Of a stretch of DNA of 64,000 nt, positions 31,855 through 39,599 are shown in pieces. The notes under the pieces were generated by a model that worked only from the letters and a program-made list of their open reading frames with translations, searched no databases and was not told where the DNA came from. Both the position numbers and the translations under genes were made by a program. The first letter of the stretch is position 1, and every line of letters begins with the position of its first letter. The DNA comes from Fredinandcohnia quinoae (lineage in GTDB: Bacteria > Bacillota > Bacilli > Bacillales > Bacillaceae_L), in contig NZ_JAKTTI010000003.1 of the NCBI RefSeq assembly GCF_022427965.1, forward strand, positions 124,001 to 188,000, in the 5' to 3' direction.

Positions 31855-31938
31855 TCATAGCTTATTAACTCTTCTTAAAGAATACTCCAAAATTATCAAA
31901 AATATCGTGATGATAATCACGCCAAACATAATCCGCAT
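31855..31938 (-). CDS. Possible 27-residue membrane peptide
   Basis: In the 340-base gap between the hemerythrin gene and the DinB gene, a short minus-strand frame starts at ATG 31938 and reads MRIMFGVIIITIFLIILEYS then LRRVNKL and TGA. It has one hydrophobic helix and a basic tail, as real small membrane proteins do. The ribosome binding site is weak (AAGG, distant). The rest of the gap (31939-32152) shows nothing I can support. Confidence 0.3.
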   Translation of the reverse strand: MRIMFGVIIITIFLIILEYSLRRVNKL

Positions 31939-32152
31939 CACAGAGATGAGCCTTGTTGTTTATGCTTCAAGAGAATCGTCCTTATGGTTTCGTGACAAGC
32001 ATTCACTTGGACATTTGATACCCTATCGTGGTTTTCTATGTATTCCAATGGAGCCACCCTTAAGGTTTGCTTTCCAAATTCCAAAACCAATCATTTGCTT
32101 TTCACCTTCTTATATCCGATAATTTTAGTGATAAAAGAACGGAGGGATTATG

Positions 32153-32605
32153 ATGAGTGAAATAGTTAAAAAGCAATTCGAGATAGCTCGTGCAGGAATT
32201 TTCAAGGATGTTGAAGGTGTATCACCAGAAATTTTTGATATTCAACCAGATGGCTTATCTAATACAATCCATTGGCAGCTTGGCCATATTTTAGCTTCTG
32301 CTGAAGGGTTCCTATTTGGAAAAAATGGGAAATTACCTTCCAACTACAAAGATTTCTTTGGCTATGGTTCTAAGCCTTCAGAGTGGGGGAATGATGTTCC
32401 ATCTGTTGAAACACTTTTAGAGCAATTAAAGGAACAACTGGAACGAATTAAAAATATTCCCGCTGAATCATTTCAAACTCAATTTCCAGAACCAGTTCTA
32501 GGAAATCGTACATATGGAGAACTTGTTCATTTTACCGCAATCCATGAAGCCACACATGCAGGACAAATTCATGTGATGAAAAGACTTGTTGAAGCTTCGA
32601 AATAA
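32153..32605 (+). CDS. DinB-family protein
   Basis: A 150-residue four-helix protein of the DinB/YfiT superfamily. The metal-binding histidines sit in NTIHWQLGHILASA (residues ~40-55) and HEATHAGQIHVMKRL (~130-145). The superfamily includes thiol-dependent transferases (bacillithiol S-transferases in Firmicutes), so a bacillithiol-linked detoxification role is possible but not shown. The second of two adjacent ATG codons (32153) has the better spacing to GGAGGG. It is a single gene with its own terminator. Confidence 0.85.
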   Translation: MSEIVKKQFEIARAGIFKDVEGVSPEIFDIQPDGLSNTIHWQLGHILASAEGFLFGKNGKLPSNYKDFFGYGSKPSEWGNDVPSVETLLEQLKEQLERIKNIPAESFQTQFPEPVLGNRTYGELVHFTAIHEATHAGQIHVMKRLVEASK

Positions 32606-32610
32606 TCGTA

Positions 32611-32644
32611 AAGGCCGAAATTCATCTGAATTTCGGCTTTTTTT
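32611..32644 (+). terminator. Terminator of the DinB gene
   Basis: GCCGAAATTCA (32614-32624) pairs with TGAATTTCGGC (32627-32637), followed by seven T residues. Confidence 0.9.
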
Positions 32645-32751
32645 AATGTGATTTATTCTACCTAACTAGGAGGTTTAGGCTATTTTTCAAATTTTTTGAA
32701 ACATATTTGTTCACACAGACGTAAATGTAGTAATTGAAAGGATGTGTTGGA

Positions 32752-33444
32752 ATGAACAAATATTCAATCTCTGAGTTTATTAAAAATACAGCGCAAGAGG
32801 ACAAAGGCGAAGGCTTCTTTGAATTAGAAACTCCTAGAATGCTTGAGGTCAATTTAAATGGGCTTGTGTGGGCAAAGGCAGGATCGATGGTCGCGTACAA
32901 TGGAGGCATTAAATTTGAACGAGAAGGAGTTCTCGAGCATGGCCTTGGGTCAATGTTCAAAAAAGCGTTAACTGGCGAAGGTGCTTCATTGATGAAAGCA
33001 AATGGCCAAGGGAAATTATATCTTGCCGATAGCGGAAAAAAAATTATCATCCTTCATCTACAAAATGAAGCAATCTTTGTGAATGGAAATGATCTTCTTG
33101 CATTTGAACCTTCGATCAAGCATAAAATTAAGCTTATGAAACGTGTTGCAGGTATGATGGCAGGTGGATTATTTAATGTACGCTGTGAAGGAACTGGAAT
33201 GATTGCGATTACCTCTCATTATGAACCACTTACTTTACGGGTAACACCAGGGAAGCCAATCATTACCGACCCAAATGCTACTGTTGCATGGTCTGGAAAC
33301 CTTCAACCAGAATTCCAAACTGATATTTCATTTAAAACGTTCATTGGAAGAGGAAGTGGCGAATCGATTCAAATGAGATTTGAAGGTGATGGCTTTGTCA
33401 TTGTTCAACCATACGAAGAAGTGTATATGCAGGCACAGAGTTAA
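32752..33444 (+). CDS. AIM24-family (TIGR00266) protein
   Basis: A 230-residue soluble beta-rich protein. Family features are LNGLVWAKAGSMVAYNGGIKF (residues ~32-52), KALTGEGASLMKANGQGKLY and GDGFVIVQPYEEVYMQAQ at the end. The fold is that of the mitochondrial AIM24/tryptophan-RNA-attenuator-like group; the bacterial function is not established. The ATG at 32752 follows GAAAGGA; a TTG at 32734 has no site. No operon partners are evident, and an inverted repeat shared with the convergent signal peptidase gene lies downstream. Confidence 0.85.
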   Translation: MNKYSISEFIKNTAQEDKGEGFFELETPRMLEVNLNGLVWAKAGSMVAYNGGIKFEREGVLEHGLGSMFKKALTGEGASLMKANGQGKLYLADSGKKIIILHLQNEAIFVNGNDLLAFEPSIKHKIKLMKRVAGMMAGGLFNVRCEGTGMIAITSHYEPLTLRVTPGKPIITDPNATVAWSGNLQPEFQTDISFKTFIGRGSGESIQMRFEGDGFVIVQPYEEVYMQAQS

Positions 33445-33487
33445 AAACTGAAATAAATGTACTTTGTACATATGATAAGGAACGAAA

Positions 33488-33550
33488 CAAGGGAGACGGC
33501 TCTTATGTTCATTCATTTTCGAACCGAATGGATTAGTGACCGCTCCCTTG
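33488..33550. terminator. Shared inverted repeat between convergent genes
   Basis: CAAGGGAG (33488-33495) and CTCCCTTG (33543-33550) with further ACGG/CCG pairing can form a stem with a long loop in the gap between the AIM24 gene and the signal peptidase gene. TTGCTTTT follows on the plus strand. It may terminate transcription from either side. Confidence 0.5.
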
Positions 33551-33565
33551 CTTTTACACATTTTT

Positions 33566-34111
33566 TTAATTATCAATTATTTTCATCTCAGAAAATGGGT
33601 AAAAAACAATATTCGTTGTTCCTACTACCTTGTTCATTGGAATTGCTCCAATATGACGACTATCCTTACTAACCCTTCTGTTATCCCCTAAAACAAACAA
33701 ATGTCCTTCAGGTACTACGTCACTTCTTACTGGAGTCTCTTGTAATGTAAATGAATTGGTAAGTGGTCCATCTATCACACCTTTTTTATATTCCTCCAAA
33801 TACGGTTCATCATAAGGTATTCCATTTATATATAAAATGTCATCCTTATACTTAATACGGTCTCCTGGCAATCCAATTACACGCTTGATATAATCTTTAT
33901 TTCCAGATTCATGAAACACGATAATATCAAATCTCTTCGGTTCACCTATTTTCATTACAATCATATGGGTTTGATCTTGTAAAGTAGGATTCATCGATGC
34001 ACCTTCAACTATAGTAGGTGTAAAGACAAATATACGGATAATAATAAATAATAAAATAGCGATTAGAAGGGCCTTCAACCATTCCAAAATTTCTTCTCTA
34101 TTTTTAGCCAC
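33566..34111 (-). CDS. Type I signal peptidase
   Basis: A 181-residue membrane protease that removes signal peptides from exported proteins. One N-terminal anchor (LLIAILLFIIIRIFVF) precedes the catalytic Ser in GASMNPTL (Ser39) and the general-base Lys in DYIKRVIGLPGD (Lys76); GDNRRVSKDSRHIGAIP matches box E. This is the Gram-positive Sip type with a Ser-Lys dyad. The GTG at 34111 (AGGTG, 6-base spacing) is better placed than the GTG at 34120. It is 23 bases after a small membrane protein gene in the same direction. Confidence 0.92.
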   Translation of the reverse strand: MAKNREEILEWLKALLIAILLFIIIRIFVFTPTIVEGASMNPTLQDQTHMIVMKIGEPKRFDIIVFHESGNKDYIKRVIGLPGDRIKYKDDILYINGIPYDEPYLEEYKKGVIDGPLTNSFTLQETPVRSDVVPEGHLFVLGDNRRVSKDSRHIGAIPMNKVVGTTNIVFYPFSEMKIIDN

Positions 34112-34143
34112 GCTTTTCACCTAATCTCAACAAAATATTATTT

Positions 34144-34332
34144 TTATTGATTCCCTTCCCCTTTTGGAAAAAGAAAATAGGTTATAACTCCAGACAGTAA
34201 GGTAGCTCCCATTGCAATCAATAATCTGATGCTCAGGTCGATTTCAGCAAAGTCTTTATTAAGCATCCACATCGCAATCAATCCGACCATAATTGAAACC
34301 GGAATAACAACTGAAAACCTCTTAGAATTCAT
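34144..34332 (-). CDS. Small two-helix membrane protein
   Basis: A 62-residue protein with two hydrophobic helices (VVIPVSIMVGLIAMWML and LLIAMGATLLSGVITYFLF) and a charged tail. A GGGGGAG site lies 7 bases before the ATG. It is encoded just before the signal peptidase gene, so the two are probably co-transcribed. I do not recognise a function; a partner or regulator of the peptidase is speculation. Confidence 0.7.
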   Translation of the reverse strand: MNSKRFSVVIPVSIMVGLIAMWMLNKDFAEIDLSIRLLIAMGATLLSGVITYFLFPKGEGNQ

Positions 34333-34347
34333 CTTCTAACTCCCCCA

Positions 34348-34540
34348 ATCAAATGCGCCTTGGCGTATTTGCGCCCAGATTTTTTCGAGCTTGCTCGAAA
34401 AGCTTCCTTTAAAAATCTGAGGCATCCGCCGGAGGCTTTAACTTTATTCAGCTAAGAGTTTTACTCCAACTGAATTGGAAACTGATTTGCATTTAACTCA
34501 CCACTTATAGAAGTGAGAGACTTCTGCTGAATAAAGTTGA
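34348..34540 (+). repeat. Hairpin-rich ~190-bp dispersed repeat, copy 3
   Basis: Third copy, nearly identical to copy 1 over its first half. In the distal half the GGGGG-TCGAA-CCCCC hairpin of copy 1 is replaced by GAGT-TTT-ACTC, and the outer stem is a perfect 13-bp inverted repeat AACTTTATTCAGC/GCTGAATAAAGTT (34440-34452 and 34526-34538). Covarying stems argue that folding, not sequence, is kept. Confidence 0.8.
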
Positions 34541-34606
34541 AATATATGTATTGTATTCTATTATACACAGTAATCAATCTGAGTAGCTCATGAGTTTCCC
34601 ATCAGC

Positions 34607-34648
34607 AAAAAAACACCTGCTCCCAGCGATGCTTTCATTCACTGGGAG
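34607..34648 (-). terminator. Terminator of the helicase/winged-helix operon
   Basis: CTCCCAG (34620-34626) and CTGGGAG (34642-34648) form a stem; on the minus strand it is followed by CAGGTG and seven T residues. It lies 12 bases after the stop codon at 34661. Confidence 0.75.
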
Positions 34649-34660
34649 TCAGGAGTTCGC

Positions 34661-35416
34661 TCATTCTTCTATCGGAACCCAAAGTTTCCGCCATTCCAGT
34701 CTTTCCTTTTCTTCAATACGTTTTTCAAGTACATCGTCCCAACGCCCAAGCCATGTATTCCAGACACGGGCATAGAACATGTCCTGTTCTTTATTGTAGA
34801 TTTGAAATTCCAGGCATGGTATATGTTCGCCCTTCTGTTGTTCGAAGCTTTTTACTTCTGACACTACAATTTGAAAGCCGTCTTCTTCGATTTCAACTTC
34901 TCTTTCAGCGAGCACTTGCAAGATTCGATCAGCATTGATAAGGTTCTGATTGTCTGCATATCGGAAAAGCTCCAATTCTTCGTTTACTTCTAGCAGTGTT
35001 TCCGTCAGATCTGGCCAAAATTCATCATGAACAGGGCTATATGAAAGCATTGTTAACTCTTCGTCCATTTCCTCTACAATGATTCCAGTTAACAGCTGCT
35101 CATGCCCTTTTGAAGTTAGCTTGTAGATTTCCTTTTCCAGTCGGATCAGGCCCATGCGTTCCATTTTTGTTAGCAAATCTGCAATGAATAACTCCTCAAC
35201 TAGTAATAACTCGGATAAATTAGCTGCCCGCCGGATTTCAGTTTGTTCAAATGTGAGAAGCATCATTTTTATAAGGATATCCATCTTGGATCGCTTTACC
35301 CGTGTAAATGCTACATCATAAGTGATTACCGGTAAATTCCACATCACAGTCTTCTTAATTTGGATGTCTGGATTTTCTTGTAGGCTTGATTGTAACTTCT
35401 TTGTTAATTTATTCAT
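34661..35416 (-). CDS. Helicase-associated winged-helix-like protein
   Basis: A 251-residue acidic protein, not one I can name. Residues ~40-115 look like a winged helix (KMDILIKMMLLTFEQTEIRR, AANLSELLLVEELFIADLLT, MERMGLIRLEKEIYKLTSKG). The C-terminal half is Glu-rich (EREVEIEEDGFQIVVSEVKS) and ends in aromatic segments (YARVWNTWLGRWDDVLEK). Its start codon overlaps the helicase stop by ATGA (35413-35416), so the two proteins are translationally coupled and probably form a complex. A DNA-binding or loading role for the helicase is inference. Confidence 0.65.
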   Translation of the reverse strand: MNKLTKKLQSSLQENPDIQIKKTVMWNLPVITYDVAFTRVKRSKMDILIKMMLLTFEQTEIRRAANLSELLLVEELFIADLLTKMERMGLIRLEKEIYKLTSKGHEQLLTGIIVEEMDEELTMLSYSPVHDEFWPDLTETLLEVNEELELFRYADNQNLINADRILQVLAEREVEIEEDGFQIVVSEVKSFEQQKGEHIPCLEFQIYNKEQDMFYARVWNTWLGRWDDVLEKRIEEKERLEWRKLWVPIEE

Positions 35417-38400
35417 GCCAAACTCACCTCTTCAAGCATTCGCAGGCCTTGTTGTTTTTTCACTGTTTCAAGTACACTTGAGTACATATGTCTCGTGTCC
35501 TTATGTTTCGTCCTCTCGGTAAACATCTTCGTACTACCAATTAACACTAGCAGCTCTCTTGCTCTTGATAAGGCAACATTTAGCCTTCTGTAATCCTTCG
35601 CAAATCCGATATCATCTTGCTTATTATCATGATTTCGCACCATACTTAGTAGAATCACATCCATTTCCATGCCTTGGAATCTATCCACTGTTCCTGTACG
35701 AATCGTTAAGTGAGGCAAGTGAAGCTCCTGATGAATCATGCGATCGAGCCTTTTCACCTGTTCTCCATAAAAGCTAATGACACCAATGCTTTTTGTCTCA
35801 TCAGTGACCATTCTTCCGGCTTGCTTTGCTAGTCCCACCGCTTCATTCAATTCCGTAAGCATCTCACCAATCCTACTCAATTCCGCCGGGTTATAGAGGC
35901 TTTTTCCACCTTTCATTCTTTCTTCAAAAAACGCAGGCTCGTTCGGCATATCTACCCACAATAAGTGATTGTGTCGCTGAATGTGAGTCGATTCTAGCAT
36001 ATGATCTCTCACCAAATCAGAGTCAGTCAAGCCACATTGAAGTCGATCGTCTTCCTGCTCATAAAATTGAGTAATGGTTTCCATAATGCTTTCGTGCATT
36101 CGATATTGGATTGCGAGCATCGTTTTATTACTTTTTGGCAGATTTTTAAACAATCGTTCAAACAACGACTCTTTTAATAGCTTTTCTAATTCAGCTTTTC
36201 CTTCAAAATTATCACTGTCTTCCGCCATTTCCTGTAGCGTTTCCTCCAAAGTATCATTTCCTAATAGAGGTGGTAGCTGATGGTGATCACCGACTAAAAT
36301 GATTTTTTTCCCCTTAAGCATCGGCAACAGCAACTCTGGCGGGGTTGCTTTTGATACTTCATCAATAATGACCACATCAAATACAGGATAGCTTTCAATA
36401 AAATCCTTGCGAGCAGATGCCACACAAGTTGTTCCAATGACATTGGAATGCTTTACGTAAAGCTTGCGAATTTCGTTCAAGTCATGATCATTGGCTTCTT
36501 CCAGTAAGGAAAGCCACTTCCCTTGGATTGATTGGAATAGGGGCAACTTTTGTCTTTCCTGTTTTAATGACTCTCGTGTAAATGAGATACTCGCTAATTT
36601 CGTTAACACTTTTTCATGCTCAGCTTCTGGCACAGTCGAAAGGATTTCCTGTAAAGGTTCTAGTTCTTCTTCCTTTTCCTTAAGCAGCTTAGTCATTTGT
36701 TCTAAGCTGGATTCAATTTCTGCCCGTTTCTGTTCCACTTCTTGAAGCTGAAGCTCTTCCTTTGCTCGTTTTTGAACATTCATTTCAACCCGAAGCTTCG
36801 CTTGCTCGAGCTGTTCCTTCTTTTTTTGTAGGTCAAGCACTTGCTCTTCTCTTTGATACAGCAATTCCCTCCCATTTGGAATGAACTCAACGGATTGGGA
36901 CATTTGCTTTTGCTTGTCTTGTAATCTCGTAAGCTTATTGCCCTGCTCCACCTTTTCCCTTTCATACTTTTGATAGATTAGTTTATTATCATTCTGAATA
37001 GGCTGGAGTTGATCAATCAGTTCCTGCTTCAATTGTTGGAGTGCTTCCTTCGCCATCTGGATATATGTTTTAAATGGCTTCAAACGTTTTGCTTTTTGCC
37101 AAACAAATAGTCTTCTCCCATATAATCCTTCAAGAAATGCAACTAGCCTTTGTGAGTGTATTGGTTGGTTTCCTTTCAACTCATTTCTAAGCTTGTCTAA
37201 AAACTGATCAATCTCCACAGCAGAAGTCCGATTGATCAATCGCTGTTGGATCTGGTCGCTTGAGATGTGCTGACGCTTCAAAAGCTGTTCAACATATAAA
37301 ATTGCTCGATTGATCGTACCATTATAATTCTTCAATTTATCCAATTGGTCAATGTTTCCGCGTATGTCATCGAACTGATCAATTAATTGTTGAATTCGTA
37401 AAGTTCGATTAATATTTCTCTCGAGGATGATCCATTTTAAGCTATCGATTTTTTTGACAGCTATAATTCTTTCTATTAATGAATTGGCCTGTTCTACTTC
37501 CTTATTCCATTTTTCATATGCAGATAAAATCTGTTCCATCTTTTGGTTATTTTCATTCAATTCGCCTTCAAGATCCTGTAATTCAACACTTTTTTGCAAT
37601 CGTACTATTTCTTGCTGATGCGTTTCCCACTCCGTTTGAATTGCTTCTATATGTGGCTCGCCTGCAAGAAATGTTTCATCTTCTTCAATATTGTCATTCA
37701 ATAAAACAAGTGTTTCCTTGGACTCCTCTATCTTACTTAAAGCAGCCTGCTTTTCCTGCTCTGCAGCATTTATATCCTTATTATACGTATCAATGATTGA
37801 TTGAATATCTTGATGCTGCTGCTCTGCTTTCTTCTTCGCTTCAAGCTCTGTCTTCACTCGTACAAGCATCTGCTGGAGCTGCTCATACTCCTGTTCATTC
37901 TCCATCCATTCAACCTCTAATTCAGATTCTCGTTGTTTACGAGCTTCGAATTGAGTTGAAACTTCCTGTAGTGTATGGTCTTTCCAATATTGACCGACAT
38001 TTTCCTCAATAAACTTTTTTCCTTCTTCTTCAATACTTTCCGTTCGACCTACTCTTAGAATGCGGATGTCTTTATTTGCTAGCAATCGGCCAAGGGCGTT
38101 ATCGACCGCTAAATTTGACTGTGAAGCAACCAAAGTACGCAGTCCCGCTCTTGCATTTTGGAGACAAATTTCAGAAATTACGGTTGTTTTTCCGGTTCCA
38201 GGTGGTCCTTGAATGACGTATAGGTCTTCCGCAGACATAGCCCCTATGACCGCCTCTTGCTGAAACTCGTTCAATCGATTATGGAATTGTAATGTTGCTT
38301 GTTTTTTAATCTCTTTGACAGGGGGCTTGTTTTCAAATAAAAGGCGTTCAAGCTCTGGATTTGCAGCAAGTCCGTTCTCTAATTGCTTAAACCCTTGCCG

Positions 38401-39195
38401 TAATCTTTTTACCTGGCTTAAGGTTGCAAAATTACTAAAGATGACTTCCTTAGGATGGTTATTAAGACGCTGCTTCCGAGCCTGTTCCTCCATATAACCG
38501 TGTAATTCAACTTCTACGCTAGAAGTAGATCGATTTGCCTTTAGCACCTTACCGATATCCTTGTCAATTCCTTTAAGTTTAACGCTCAAATCCTTGAGCA
38601 ACTTCCATTCCTTTTCATTCAACTGACAGCCGATAATGGTTACTCGGGTGAAATCATCATTGTAGACCAACTTCGAATAACGAGTGGTCATATCAGGAAT
38701 ATCAGCAGTTCGCTCCTGAATTTTCAAATACCCTTCCCAGCTTGCAATCCGTTTTTTCACATACATGGAGCTATCCTGTGCAACCGGCATGTTATGAATT
38801 ACATCCAACAAATCAAGTGAAACCGGTTCACTACGCTGATTATTGAAATCAAACATGATATTGGCTGGTCGTCGCCAATTAGATTGTAATGGAAAATGTG
38901 CTGCTCTCGTCGTCACATTCGTCACAATAAATCGATCAGGCTGCACGACACAATGAAGAACAACAACAAGCCCTTTACATGCAGCTGCTAGACTAACATT
39001 CGATGCATTGTCTAGAAACAATGCAGCCGATATAATTCGATCAGCTGATTTCGGATATTTTTCAATATAAACGTGATACGATTTTTCCAATAAAAAAAAC
39101 GTTCGCTCATCTAAGCCGAGCTCCCGTATCTTTTCCTTTGCCGTATTGGTCAAAGTTATCAGACACCGAAATGTCATATTCTGTGTCTTCACCAT
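35413..39195 (-). CDS. SF1 (UPF1/Dna2-like) helicase with long coiled-coil insertion
   Basis: A 1260-residue ATP-dependent helicase. Residues 1-310 form a unique N-terminal region. Motif I GPPGTGKTTV is at ~330, followed by ASQSNLAVDNALGRLL (motif Ia). Residues ~390-890 are largely coiled coil, rich in Glu/Gln/Lys (ERELEVEWMENEQEYEQLQQ-like runs), before motif II VVIIDEVSKATP (~940), motif III VGDHHQLPPL, motif IV QYRMHESI and motif V/VI GTVDRFQGMEMDVILLSMVR and RRLNVALSRAREL. Motifs place it with UPF1-like DNA/RNA helicases. The ATG at 39195 follows AGGTGG. It is divergent from the TPR-dynamin gene; a role in genome maintenance or phage defence is inference. Confidence 0.85.
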   Translation of the reverse strand: MVKTQNMTFRCLITLTNTAKEKIRELGLDERTFFLLEKSYHVYIEKYPKSADRIISAALFLDNASNVSLAAACKGLVVVLHCVVQPDRFIVTNVTTRAAHFPLQSNWRRPANIMFDFNNQRSEPVSLDLLDVIHNMPVAQDSSMYVKKRIASWEGYLKIQERTADIPDMTTRYSKLVYNDDFTRVTIIGCQLNEKEWKLLKDLSVKLKGIDKDIGKVLKANRSTSSVEVELHGYMEEQARKQRLNNHPKEVIFSNFATLSQVKRLRQGFKQLENGLAANPELERLLFENKPPVKEIKKQATLQFHNRLNEFQQEAVIGAMSAEDLYVIQGPPGTGKTTVISEICLQNARAGLRTLVASQSNLAVDNALGRLLANKDIRILRVGRTESIEEEGKKFIEENVGQYWKDHTLQEVSTQFEARKQRESELEVEWMENEQEYEQLQQMLVRVKTELEAKKKAEQQHQDIQSIIDTYNKDINAAEQEKQAALSKIEESKETLVLLNDNIEEDETFLAGEPHIEAIQTEWETHQQEIVRLQKSVELQDLEGELNENNQKMEQILSAYEKWNKEVEQANSLIERIIAVKKIDSLKWIILERNINRTLRIQQLIDQFDDIRGNIDQLDKLKNYNGTINRAILYVEQLLKRQHISSDQIQQRLINRTSAVEIDQFLDKLRNELKGNQPIHSQRLVAFLEGLYGRRLFVWQKAKRLKPFKTYIQMAKEALQQLKQELIDQLQPIQNDNKLIYQKYEREKVEQGNKLTRLQDKQKQMSQSVEFIPNGRELLYQREEQVLDLQKKKEQLEQAKLRVEMNVQKRAKEELQLQEVEQKRAEIESSLEQMTKLLKEKEEELEPLQEILSTVPEAEHEKVLTKLASISFTRESLKQERQKLPLFQSIQGKWLSLLEEANDHDLNEIRKLYVKHSNVIGTTCVASARKDFIESYPVFDVVIIDEVSKATPPELLLPMLKGKKIILVGDHHQLPPLLGNDTLEETLQEMAEDSDNFEGKAELEKLLKESLFERLFKNLPKSNKTMLAIQYRMHESIMETITQFYEQEDDRLQCGLTDSDLVRDHMLESTHIQRHNHLLWVDMPNEPAFFEERMKGGKSLYNPAELSRIGEMLTELNEAVGLAKQAGRMVTDETKSIGVISFYGEQVKRLDRMIHQELHLPHLTIRTGTVDRFQGMEMDVILLSMVRNHDNKQDDIGFAKDYRRLNVALSRARELLVLIGSTKMFTERTKHKDTRHMYSSVLETVKKQQGLRMLEEVSLA

Positions 39196-39599
39196 GTGTC
39201 CACCTACTTTTAACACGAAAACGTAATTTTTATATAAGAATTATAGCATACTCGACAGGTGCTTATGGGGTGTAAACAATTGCCACAAATAAAAATAGTG
39301 CCTAATCTCCGTTGTAATTACGATTTAAAAAACTGGATACCTCTCATTCGAATAGTCTTTTTACTGACAAACCCACAACTAGACTTTCCAACAACCGACA
39401 TTAACTGAACCGTTGTTACGTATTTATTTATAATAGGGATGAAAATGAAACATCACACATTGCGGATTTGACGCATAGGACGTGCTAATGCAAAAGCATT
39501 CCTTGCAACAGACGCTTATCCTTGAAGTGGGAGTAATACTGCATATTAAGTAGGATAGACATGCAGTGGACTCCAGTAAGAAAGTTTGGAGGTTTGTGT
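39196..39599. other. Divergent intergenic region of the helicase and TPR-dynamin genes
   Basis: This 404-base region separates two divergent long genes and should hold both promoters. A TATAAT box at 39429-39434 on the plus strand is the only good element, and its -35 is weak. I see no operator, riboswitch or small gene that I can support. Confidence 0.4.

Noticed and set aside
36074-36280. Plus-strand frames inside the helicase gene
   Set aside because: Shadows of the coding frame on the opposite strand.
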